In this document: in pieces, positions 7,270 through 13,229 of the stretch
Numbering within the stretch: the stretch's first letter is position 1
Layout of the letters: each line of letters begins with the position of its first letter
Origin: Candidatus Kaiserbacteria bacterium RIFCSPLOWO2_02_FULL_54_13
GTDB lineage: Bacteria > Patescibacteriota > Minisyncoccia > Phycocordibacterales > Phycocordibacteraceae
DNA: 17,289 bases
Assembly: GCA_001783465.1 (NCBI GenBank)
Contig: MFMI01000022.1
Location: 13,419-30,707 of the forward strand
Direction: 5' to 3'
Translations under genes and position numbers: made by a program
The notes under the pieces: model-generated
What the model was told of the DNA's origin: nothing
The model's database searches: none
Seen by the model: only the letters and a program-made list of their open reading frames with translations

Positions 7270-8606
7270 TGAGCCCTGTCGTCACTCGTTTCGCTCCCTC
7301 GCCAACCGGCCTCCTCCATGCCGGCAACTATCGCACCGCTGTTTTCGCCTATCTCTTCGCGAAGCATTCGGGCGGGAAATTCATCGTTCGCATTGAAGAC
7401 ACCGATGTAGCGCGTTCAAAACCGGAGTATGCAGCGAACATTCCCGAAATTCTTAAATGGCTTCAGCTTCCTGCCGACCAGATGTATCGGCAGAGCGAAC
7501 ATCGGCCACGACATAGAGAATTGCTTGAAAAACTTATTGCTGATAACACCGCCTATGTCTCAAAAGAAACTCCGCAGGCCCCGGGGGACAGGGAAGAGGT
7601 TATCCGCTTCAGGAATCCGGGCGGAGCCGTTGCGTTCACCGATGTCATCCGTGGAGAGATAACAACCGATGTCAGCGACCTCGGCGACTTCATCATCGCG
7701 CGTTCATTAGATGAGCCAGTCTTCCACTTCGCGGTCGTGGTAGATGATGCAGATGAAGGAGTGACGCATGTCATCCGCGGCGGTGACCATATCTCCAACA
7801 CTGCGCGTCAGATGCTTATCCAACGTGCGCTCGGTTTACCTCTACCGCTCTATGCGCATCTGCCGCTCATCATGGATAGCAATCATAAGAAACTCGGCAA
7901 GCGCAACGGAGCGAAACCGCTGACCGAGTATCGCGATATGGGAATCCTGCCGGAGGCGTTGCTTAATTATCTCGCCTTCCTCGGTTGGAATCCGGGCGAT
8001 GACCGCGAATATCTGTCAAAGGATGAGCTTATCTCCGCCTTTGACCTCTCGCGCGTACAGAAGGGAAGCGCGGTCTTTGATGAAGTGAAATTGCTTTCGG
8101 TCAACCAGTACTGGATGCGCAAGCTCTCTGACGAGGACTTTCTCACGCATTTGGACGCACGTCGGGACGTACGACGTCCCGACATTGTCGGAAAAACTGT
8201 GTCGCTTTTGAAAGAGCGCGCGCATACGTTCGGCGAGGCCCGAGAACTGCTCGCAGGAGAGTTTTCTTGTCTCTTTACCGAGCCGAATCTTGACCGATTA
8301 CAGCTCCTGGCAAAGGAGCTCAAAGAGCGCCCAGGAGTGGCTAAAACGGCTCTAGAGAGCCTTCTGAAGCCCTTAAAAGCCCTTGGGAACGACGTTTCTG
8401 CCGGAGAGGTAAAAGAGGCCGTAATGCCCTTGGCCGACGCTGAAGAAGGGAAGGGGAAGGGGGGTCGCGGAGCCGTCCTTTGGCCCCTGCGCTACGCGCT
8501 CTCCGGGGCTGAACGCTCGCCCGACCCCTTCACGCTCATCTCAATTCTTGGACCCGAAGAATCCATTTCGCGCATACAGAGAGCTATTGCTATACTTGGC
8601 GAATGA
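7248..8606 (+). CDS. gltX: Glutamyl-tRNA synthetase (class I)
   Basis: It charges tRNA-Glu, and probably also tRNA-Gln if the organism uses the amidotransferase route. The 452 residues show the class I HIGH region as RFAPSPTGLLHAGNYRTA (14-31, HAGN), FIVRIEDTD (45-53), a Rossmann-fold core and KKLGKRNGA (213-221, KLGKR in place of KMSKS). No zinc-binding cysteines are seen where some GluRS have them (AYVSKE, 101-106). The N-terminal MNSISNG comes from repeat D. Two starts are possible: ATG 7248, which overlaps a short ORF stop as ATGA, or GTG 7269, the position equivalent to the starts after copies A and B, which would give a more usual N-terminus. An anticodon-binding domain follows, with a Gly/Lys-rich low-complexity stretch near codons 400-408. 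The stop overlaps the next gene by 4 nt. Confidence 0.93.
   Translation: MNSISNGVSPVVTRFAPSPTGLLHAGNYRTAVFAYLFAKHSGGKFIVRIEDTDVARSKPEYAANIPEILKWLQLPADQMYRQSEHRPRHRELLEKLIADNTAYVSKETPQAPGDREEVIRFRNPGGAVAFTDVIRGEITTDVSDLGDFIIARSLDEPVFHFAVVVDDADEGVTHVIRGGDHISNTARQMLIQRALGLPLPLYAHLPLIMDSNHKKLGKRNGAKPLTEYRDMGILPEALLNYLAFLGWNPGDDREYLSKDELISAFDLSRVQKGSAVFDEVKLLSVNQYWMRKLSDEDFLTHLDARRDVRRPDIVGKTVSLLKERAHTFGEARELLAGEFSCLFTEPNLDRLQLLAKELKERPGVAKTALESLLKPLKALGNDVSAGEVKEAVMPLADAEEGKGKGGRGAVLWPLRYALSGAERSPDPFTLISILGPEESISRIQRAIAILGE
8161..8183. repeat. Perfect 10-bp palindrome inside gltX
   Basis: Arms GTCGGGACGT (8161-8170) and ACGTCCCGAC (8174-8183) around ACG. It encodes RRDVRRPD in frame, at about residues 305-312 of GltX counted from ATG 7248. 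Confidence 0.8.
8591..8596 (+). promoter_or_regulatory. -10 box within the gltX 3' end for the M23 peptidase gene
   Basis: TATACT with 6 nt to the ATG at 8603. This would give an independent leaderless message besides coupling to gltX through the ATGA overlap. No good -35 is seen. Confidence 0.5.
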
Positions 8607-9853
8607 TACGCATCGGGCTTTTACTGCTTATCGCAGGAGTTTTTATCGGCATTCCTCATTTCGCGCTCGCCGATGCGGCCTCCGACATCCAATCCCAGAT
8701 TGACGAGAACAATCGGCAGTTGAATGCGCTCAAGGCGGAAATAGCATCCTTTCAAAAACAGCTTGACACGCTGGGGACAAAGAAGAACACGCTCCAATCC
8801 ACCGTAAGCTCGCTCACGCTCTCCCAGAAAAAATTCGCAAGCGAGATTCAGGCAACGCAAAATAAGATTTCCTCGGCCAATCTTAAAATTAAGGACCTCA
8901 CGCTCTCCATCGGAGATAAAGAGGAATCAATTTCTGCCGACCAAGATGCGATAGCGAAAGCGCTTCGGTCTACCGCCCAAGACGAGGAGGACTCTCTTGT
9001 TGTCAAGCTCATCTCCTCACGCACGCTCGGCGATGCGTGGCAGGCGGCCGACCGCGCTCGGCAATTTAATAGGGCGCTCGCAGACGACATCAACAACTTG
9101 CGCGCAGTGCGCACCGAACTCACGACGAATCGGGACGAGGTAGCCGCAGTGAAGGCGACTCTCGTCGCGCTCCACAACGAGCTTTCGTTGCAGAAGAAAT
9201 CTATTGACCTCCAGAAAACGGCGCAACAGAAGCTCCTCACCGATACGAAAAATCAGGAAAGCGCGTATCAAAAAATCATAGCGGCTAAAAAAGCCGAGGA
9301 GACTGCCTTTGAGGCCGCGCTGTTTGAACTTGAATCGCAACTTCAGTACGTGCTCGACCCGAGTCGTATCCCTCCCGCAGGCAAGGGGGTGCTACGATGG
9401 CCGCTCGACACCGTGTTTGTCACGCAACAATTCGGCAAGACCTCGGCCTCGCAACGGCTCTACGTTTCTGGAACGCACAATGGCGTAGACTTTCGCGCGC
9501 TCATCGGCACTCCGGTTCGCTCCGCGCTTGTAGGGACCGTACTCGCGATTAATTACGGTGCGGTACCAAATTGCCAGTACGGGAAGTGGGTGCTTATCCA
9601 ACACCCAAACGGCCTCACGACCCTCTATGCCCACCTCTCTGATATCAGCGTGCAAAAGGGGGCTACGGTTTCTACCGGCCAGGTCATTGGATTTTCCGGC
9701 AATACCGGCTACGCGACGGGACCCCACCTTCATCTCGGTCTATATGTAACTGAAGCGATTTCGTTTAAGCAATACGCCTGTCGGAGCGGGTCAGTCGTCA
9801 CTATACCCGTCGCGCCTCCGAACGCGTATCTCGACCCACTCGCGTATCTCTAG
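8603..9853 (+). CDS. EnvC/NlpD-like murein hydrolase activator, coiled coil plus peptidase M23
   Basis: An exported 416-residue protein. Residues 1-24 are a signal peptide (hydrophobic core, likely cut after HFALA or ALADA). Residues about 26-248 form a long heptad-rich coiled coil. The M23 (LytM) domain spans about 262-415. All metal and catalytic residues are kept: H292 and D296 (THNGVDF), H344 (YAHLSD) and H375 and H377 (GPHLHLGL), so it could cut peptidoglycan itself rather than only activate an amidase. C324 and C393 might form a disulfide. The start overlaps the gltX stop by 4 nt. The 3' end overlaps the convergent glycosylase gene by 53 bp. The architecture matches EnvC-type division proteins, in keeping with ftsW/murG nearby; the role in cell separation is inferred. 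Confidence 0.92.
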   Translation: MIRIGLLLLIAGVFIGIPHFALADAASDIQSQIDENNRQLNALKAEIASFQKQLDTLGTKKNTLQSTVSSLTLSQKKFASEIQATQNKISSANLKIKDLTLSIGDKEESISADQDAIAKALRSTAQDEEDSLVVKLISSRTLGDAWQAADRARQFNRALADDINNLRAVRTELTTNRDEVAAVKATLVALHNELSLQKKSIDLQKTAQQKLLTDTKNQESAYQKIIAAKKAEETAFEAALFELESQLQYVLDPSRIPPAGKGVLRWPLDTVFVTQQFGKTSASQRLYVSGTHNGVDFRALIGTPVRSALVGTVLAINYGAVPNCQYGKWVLIQHPNGLTTLYAHLSDISVQKGATVSTGQVIGFSGNTGYATGPHLHLGLYVTEAISFKQYACRSGSVVTIPVAPPNAYLDPLAYL

Positions 9854-10457
9854 TGGCCCAGAGGAGAAGCGATGCGTAGGTGCGGTGCGGGGACCACTTC
9901 TGCGAAATTGCGATGAGCGTCTCACGCGGGGAATTCTTTGGAAGTTCATAGAGCGTTTCCATCGCGCGGGCGAGGCCGAGGTCGCCTGACGAGAACACGT
10001 CAGCGCGACCGAGCGCGAACATGAGGAACATTTCTACCGACCAGGGGCCGAGCCCCCATATCTGTATGAGTCTTTCTGCGGCGTCTGCTTCAGAAATCTT
10101 TTTTAATGAAAGTAGATTGAGCTCGCCATTTTGTACCGTCGCGACAATCGCTTTAAGCGTTTTTACCTTTGCACTAGAAAGGCCGGCCTTCCGAAGGGTC
10201 TGTGGCTGAACCTTCAAAACCGATTCGGGGGTCACACGGCCTCCGCACACTTTTTTGACACGCGTGAAGATTGCGTCTGCGGCCGCGAGGCCAAGCTGTT
10301 GCGAAACGACGGTTGACACAAGCGATTCGAACAGTTCAGCGCTCGTCCGTTTGGCGACCAGTTGCGCTGGTAGGGAAGTGTGGTGTCCTAATGTAGCCTT
10401 ATGGAGATACGGGTCTGCTTTCTTTAAATGCTGTAAAGCCGTGGCTCGTCTCGTCAT
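9801..10457 (-). CDS. DNA-3-methyladenine glycosylase II family (AlkA-like, HhH-GPD)
   Basis: A 218-residue base-excision repair glycosylase of the HhH-GPD superfamily. It has the helix-hairpin-helix LIQIWGLGPWSVEMF (130-144) and the catalytic Asp D159 in VFSSGDLGLARA (154-165), the arrangement of AlkA-type enzymes that remove alkylated purines. No iron-sulfur cysteine cluster follows, which argues against Nth/MutY. The AlkA N-terminal extra domain is short or missing, as in compact relatives. The start ATG lies 6 nt after TAGAAT, so the message is probably leaderless. The C-terminal 17 codons overlap the end of the M23 gene on the other strand and are basic (TRVGRDTRSEARRV). Confidence 0.88.
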   Translation of the reverse strand: MTRRATALQHLKKADPYLHKATLGHHTSLPAQLVAKRTSAELFESLVSTVVSQQLGLAAADAIFTRVKKVCGGRVTPESVLKVQPQTLRKAGLSSAKVKTLKAIVATVQNGELNLLSLKKISEADAAERLIQIWGLGPWSVEMFLMFALGRADVFSSGDLGLARAMETLYELPKNSPRETLIAISQKWSPHRTYASLLLWATRDTRVGRDTRSEARRV

Positions 10458-10463
10458 GCCGAG

Positions 10464-10469
10464 ATTCTA
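10464..10469 (-). promoter_or_regulatory. -10 box of the AlkA-like gene
   Basis: Minus-strand TAGAAT, 6 nt before the ATG at 10457. It lies back-to-back with the TATAAT (10488-10493) of the small + strand gene. Confidence 0.55.
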
Positions 10470-10487
10470 GCACCCCCTCCAATGTGA

Positions 10488-10493
10488 TATAAT
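10488..10493 (+). promoter_or_regulatory. -10 box of the 58-aa membrane protein gene
   Basis: Perfect TATAAT followed by 7 nt and the ATG at 10501. No clear -35. Confidence 0.6.
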
Positions 10494-10500
10494 ATGGGGC

Positions 10501-10677
10501 ATGCTCAACCTCGTCTTCTGGGTATTCATTTTCGTTCTCGGCCTCTCTTTCTTCGGCATCTCCCTTGAAGCTATTGTCAATTCTCCGGCCGGCCAAGAGA
10601 ATTTCAGCTATCTCCTCTATCTTCTCTCACAGATATGGCAGTGGCTTATCATGTTCATACAGAACCTTAAAGCATAG
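10501..10677 (+). CDS. Small 58-residue membrane protein
   Basis: A short ORF with a strong leaderless start (TATAAT, 7 nt, ATG). The product begins MLNLVFWVFIFVLGLSFFGI, a hydrophobic segment (about residues 3-22), continues with a polar stretch (ESIVN-type region, SPAGQENF) and has a second hydrophobic segment (YLLYLLSQIWQWLIMFI, about 37-53), ending NLKA. Two membrane passes or a hairpin are likely. No family is recognised. It is divergent from the glycosylase gene and followed by a weak terminator-like hairpin. Confidence rests on the promoter geometry and the hydrophobic pattern. Confidence 0.68.
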   Translation: MLNLVFWVFIFVLGLSFFGISLEAIVNSPAGQENFSYLLYLLSQIWQWLIMFIQNLKA

Positions 10678-10724
10678 CATTCGCAAAAGATATATTGTGC
10701 GAATGGTATGAATTCGGTCCCCCG

Positions 10725-10754
10725 CTACCCCATGCGCGGTAGGCTTTATTTTTT
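10725..10754 (+). terminator. Weak terminator-like hairpin after the 58-aa gene
   Basis: CTACC (10725-10729) pairs with GGTAG (10738-10742) across an 8-nt loop, then GC and a T-rich run (TTTATTTTTT). The stem is only 5 bp, so this is tentative. A separate 8-bp stem, CATTCGCA (10678-10685) / TGCGAATG (10698-10705), sits right after the stop codon. The rest of 10678-10919 (242 nt) shows no gene I would support. Confidence 0.35.
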
Positions 10755-10919
10755 CAATGCGATGATAATGACGTGGGACAAACTGATAATCGTGCTTAAA
10801 AAGCCGGTCCAAAACGCGTACACTTGAAGTTTCCGGGCAGAATATTTTGTTCGTGCCATATGGGGATAGCATATCACCGAAATGACCACTTCCCTTTCGG
10901 AAAAGTGCAAAACCGCGCT

Positions 10920-11684
10920 CTAACAAGAAACGTGCGCGAGTATGTAGTCGTATGCTTCGTCAACCGAGTCAATAAGTGTGTAAAGCTTCATATCTCCTTC
11001 ATCAATAGCCGCATAGTCCTTATAAAGCGTCTTTTCAATAAAACCAAGCAATGGTTCCCAAAAATCTTTTCCGTAAAGAATAATGGGCACCGTGCGAATC
11101 TTCTTAGATTGTATGAGTGTCACGATTTCAAAAAACTCGTCCAACGTGCCGAAGCCGCCCGGGAAATAAACATACACCTCGGAGGCGTAGGTCAGCATGA
11201 CCTTCCGCACGAAGAAATGGTCAAAGCCGAATTTCTCGGTAAGGTATGGGTTGTAGGTCTGCAATTCTGGCAGATTGATATTCAGCCCGACTGACACGCC
11301 TCCGGCCTCAAAAGCTCCCTTGTTCGCGGCCTGCATAATGCCGGCACTGCCTCCGGTAATAACGGCGAAACCTCTTTTCGCGAGGCGACTCGCGAGCTCG
11401 GTCGCGTGCCGATACACCTCGTCCTCAAGCGAGGCGCGTGAACTGCCGAAGAAGGTCGCGGCGAGCCCGTAGCGGCGAATGATGTCAAATCCTTCTATGA
11501 ACTCCGACATAATCTTGAATACGCGCCATGACTCTATTTTTTTCGGCTTGCAGACGAGAAGCGGACGCTCGGAGGGCATCGTCCGACCTCCTTCGTGGAC
11601 TACGCGGGCCAGCTTCTCGACCGTATCCAGCTGTGCGGCCTGTTGTATCGGCGGTACCGGTGGGCGTGTCAAGTCATCGTTCAT
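10920..11684 (-). CDS. LOG family protein (Rossmann-fold, lysine-decarboxylase-like/TIGR00730)
   Basis: A 254-residue member of the family that includes cytokinin-activating LOG phosphoribohydrolases and bacterial TIGR00730 nucleotide-processing proteins, long mislabelled as lysine decarboxylases. The nucleotide-binding and active-site motifs are GGSAGIMQAANKGAFEAGG (111-129) and PGGFGTLDE (175-183), preceded by FFVRK (157-161). A proline-rich and basic N-terminal extension of about 70 residues comes before the Rossmann core (ATFFGSSR, 76-83), which is longer than in small LOG proteins. The likely reaction is release of a base from a nucleoside monophosphate; the substrate is not known. TACAAT lies 8 nt upstream of the start, within the end of the small gene behind it. 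Confidence 0.88.
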   Translation of the reverse strand: MNDDLTRPPVPPIQQAAQLDTVEKLARVVHEGGRTMPSERPLLVCKPKKIESWRVFKIMSEFIEGFDIIRRYGLAATFFGSSRASLEDEVYRHATELASRLAKRGFAVITGGSAGIMQAANKGAFEAGGVSVGLNINLPELQTYNPYLTEKFGFDHFFVRKVMLTYASEVYVYFPGGFGTLDEFFEIVTLIQSKKIRTVPIILYGKDFWEPLLGFIEKTLYKDYAAIDEGDMKLYTLIDSVDEAYDYILAHVSC

Positions 11685-11688
11685 ATTT

Positions 11689-11835
11689 CTATATTGTAAC
11701 AGAGTCCAACCCCGCTAAATATCCGAGCCCGAAGCCGAAAAGCGCGGTAAGCACGATAATGGCGAGGATGAGGGCATCGCGCGAAACTCTGGCAAGGAAG
11801 TTTTTGCATTTCTCACCAATGTCTGCTATACTCAT
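11689..11835 (-). CDS. Small 48-residue single-pass membrane protein
   Basis: The ATG at 11835 is 8 nt after TATAGT (11849-11844 on the minus strand). The product begins MSIADIGEKCKNFLARVSRD and continues into one hydrophobic segment (about residues 21-41, ALILAIIVLTALFGFGLGYL), ending AGLDSVTI. The 3' end contains the TACAAT that serves as -10 of the LOG gene, so its stop (TAG, 11691-11689) lies only a few bases from the next start. It is divergent from rpmA with interleaved promoters. No family is confidently recognised; short proteins with an F/GLGYLAG transmembrane segment are common in Parcubacteria (from memory). Confidence 0.62.
   Translation of the reverse strand: MSIADIGEKCKNFLARVSRDALILAIIVLTALFGFGLGYLAGLDSVTI
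11693..11698 (-). promoter_or_regulatory. -10 box of the LOG gene
   Basis: Minus-strand TACAAT, 8 nt before the ATG at 11684. It is embedded in the last codons of the 48-aa ORF. Confidence 0.55.
11804..11832 (+). promoter_or_regulatory. Promoter of rpmA
   Basis: TTGCAT (11804-11809), a 17-nt spacer and TATACT (11827-11832). The predicted start is near 11839, leaving a leader of about 16 nt without a visible Shine-Dalgarno sequence. Confidence 0.5.
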
Positions 11836-11843
11836 TGAGTAAA

Positions 11844-11849
11844 ACTATA
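11844..11849 (-). promoter_or_regulatory. -10 box of the 48-aa membrane protein gene
   Basis: Minus-strand TATAGT, 8 nt before the ATG at 11835. It lies in the leader of rpmA, so the two divergent promoters overlap. Confidence 0.5.
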
Positions 11850-11854
11850 CCACT

Positions 11855-12127
11855 ATGGCATCAACCAAGGCCGGCGGTTCGGCAAAAAACCTCAAGGATT
11901 CAAATCCGAAATATCTCGGGGTGAAGCTCGCTGACGGCGCAACTGCCAGGCCCGGCATGGTTATTGTCCGCCAGCGCGGAACCAAGATTGAGGCGGGGGA
12001 AAATGTGGCGGTCGGCCGCGACCATACGCTCTTCGCTCTCGCTACCGGCACCGTCAGCTACCGCACTCGCCGTAAGACGAACTTCACCGGCCGCATCATC
12101 GCCAAAAAAGTCGCCGATGTCGTTTAA
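11855..12127 (+). CDS. rpmA: 50S ribosomal protein bL27
   Basis: bL27 sits near the peptidyl-transferase centre with its N-terminal tail. The 90-residue product starts MASTKAGGSAKNLKDSNPKY, the typical glycine- and lysine-rich tail followed by DSNPK.LGVK, then PGMVIVRQRGTKIEAGENVAVGRDHTLFAL, the core beta-barrel pattern. The N-terminus lacks the cleavable extension seen in some Firmicutes. Its usual partner rplU (bL21) is not adjacent. The gene stands alone on the + strand and ends 2 nt before the convergent rplI stop. Confidence 0.96.
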   Translation: MASTKAGGSAKNLKDSNPKYLGVKLADGATARPGMVIVRQRGTKIEAGENVAVGRDHTLFALATGTVSYRTRRKTNFTGRIIAKKVADVV

Positions 12128-12129
12128 GA

Positions 12130-12573
12130 CTATTCCGCTTCAATCGTGATGGAAAACGTGCCGAAGGTTTCGCCGGCGGCGACGGGGATATCAAACGTAC
12201 CGAGCTCTTTAAAAGGCCGATCAATCTTTATCGCCTCAACAGGGAGGTCTACCTTCGCCTGCTCCTTGGCCGCGGCGCTTATCTCGCTCTCCCCTACCGC
12301 GTCATAGAGATGGCCCTTTTCATTGGCCTTCGCTTTGATTACAAGGCGAGCATCGGCGAGCGCCGCGATGTTCTGCGCGAGCAGTTTAGTGTCAAGCTCT
12401 TTGCGCTCCGTAACCTGCTTCTGGCGGGCCTGCGCCTCCTTCAGCGCGGCCGCTGTGGCCGCGATCGCGAGCTTCTGCGGGATGAGATAGTTGAGCGCGT
12501 GGCCGTCCCTGGCTTCTATGGCCTCATGCGCGCGCCCGACCCCCTTCACGTCTTTTAGTAAAACGACTTTCAT
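12130..12573 (-). CDS. rplI: 50S ribosomal protein bL9
   Basis: A 147-residue protein with the conserved N-terminal RNA-binding domain (MKVVLLKDVKGVGRAHEAIE, then DGHALNYLIPQKLAI), a long connecting helix rich in Ala, Lys and Gln (about residues 40-75) and a C-terminal domain (KANEKGHLYDAVGESEISAAAKEQ onward). Length and organisation are normal. Some CPR lineages have lost bL9 (general knowledge of the group), so its presence helps place the genome among those that keep it. A minus-strand TAAGAT (12587-12582) is 8 nt upstream of the ATG, again suggesting a leaderless message. It is tail-to-tail with rpmA. Confidence 0.95.
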   Translation of the reverse strand: MKVVLLKDVKGVGRAHEAIEARDGHALNYLIPQKLAIAATAAALKEAQARQKQVTERKELDTKLLAQNIAALADARLVIKAKANEKGHLYDAVGESEISAAAKEQAKVDLPVEAIKIDRPFKELGTFDIPVAAGETFGTFSITIEAE

Positions 12574-12581
12574 ATACTGCC

Positions 12582-12587
12582 ATCTTA
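12582..12587 (-). promoter_or_regulatory. Candidate -10 box of rplI
   Basis: Minus-strand TAAGAT, 8 nt before the ATG at 12573. An alternative TACGAT is at 12599-12594. No strong -35. Confidence 0.4.
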
Positions 12588-12622
12588 CTTCACATCGTAT
12601 TATTAATCAAATTTCTCAATAT

Positions 12623-12666
12623 CACTTTACCTTACGGTGACCTATAGGATATACTAAGGTAAACCT
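12623..12666. repeat. 44-bp modular palindrome, distal copy (PaaX/Cas2-like gene 3' end)
   Basis: CACTTTACCTTA (12623-12634), 6 nt, CCTATAGG (12641-12648), 6 nt, TAAGGTAAA (12655-12663) followed by CCT where the other copy has GTG. It has the same layout as the copy at 13227-13270. The stop codon of the regulator gene lies in the right arm. On the + strand it carries TTTACC (12626-12631), 18 nt, TATACT (12650-12655), a promoter-like pair pointing into the 3' end of the regulator gene. Confidence 0.85.
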
Positions 12667-13229
12667 AGACGGAAGTGCTCTCGCAGGGACTTGTCGGATT
12701 CTAGAGCCTCCGCGACGAAAATGCGCATCTCGCCTACACCGCTCTTCAGATGTGCACGGACAAGCGAAATGAATTCGTCGCAGGGATACGGATGCACCCA
12801 TACGCTGTCTTGAATTCTCATAAAACCTGCACCGTCTAATAACCGGCGGAGTTGAGTACGCGTACGTCGTCGACGTTCGCTGATGTCAAAAATAAGCACA
12901 CGCCACTTCCCGTCCCAAAATGCAGGCTCCTCTATCACATATTCCCCGAATTCAATTTGTTCTACCACTTCCCTGCCCTTATCCGTAATCTTCACACGAC
13001 GTTTTGCGTATTCTCCAGAAACGGTAACGAGACCGTCTCGTTCCAACCTATTGATACCTTGTGTGATGCGTCTGTATAATTGTGCGCGATTCTTGGCCGG
13101 GCGATCCAATTCTTTTAATACGCGCGTCATCTTCGGCGCCATAAGCACGATGCTGATGACTCCAGCCACAGCAATCGACCGCAACAACAAGTTCTTCATC
13201 TTTACCCGTCTTTTCTGTTCTCTTTTCAC
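12654..13229 (-). CDS. PaaX-like transcriptional regulator with Cas2-like C-terminal domain
   Basis: A 191-residue protein with a basic, partly hydrophobic N-terminus (MKREQKRRVKMKNLLLRSIAV), a winged-helix DNA-binding region (about residues 35-90, with RRITQGINRLERDGLVTV and KRRVKITDKG as recognition helix and wing) and a ferredoxin-like domain from WRVLIFDISERRRRTRTQL (109-127) to SVWVHPYP (142-149). The strand-Asp-helix block resembles Cas2 and the PaaX C-terminal domain; D115 matches the conserved Cas2 Asp. There is no CRISPR array or cas gene nearby, so a DNA-binding repressor is likelier than a Cas2 nuclease. The start is GTG, 8 nt after TATAAT; an ATG at 13199 is possible. Identical-layout palindromes at both ends suggest autoregulation or mobility. 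Confidence 0.82.
   Translation of the reverse strand: MKREQKRRVKMKNLLLRSIAVAGVISIVLMAPKMTRVLKELDRPAKNRAQLYRRITQGINRLERDGLVTVSGEYAKRRVKITDKGREVVEQIEFGEYVIEEPAFWDGKWRVLIFDISERRRRTRTQLRRLLDGAGFMRIQDSVWVHPYPCDEFISLVRAHLKSGVGEMRIFVAEALESDKSLREHFRLGLP

Noticed and set aside
10627..10926. A 99-codon minus-strand ORF between the 58-aa gene and LOG
   Set aside because: No recognisable domain, no -10/start geometry, rich in His/Arg/Tyr unlike its neighbours, and it overlaps the better supported 58-aa gene. It could be a gene relic, but I cannot support it.
12654..13229. A CRISPR-Cas locus signalled by the Cas2-like protein
   Set aside because: No array of direct repeats with spacers and no cas1 or effector gene. 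The winged-helix N-terminus points to a PaaX-like regulator; the two palindromes are operators or termini, not CRISPR repeats.
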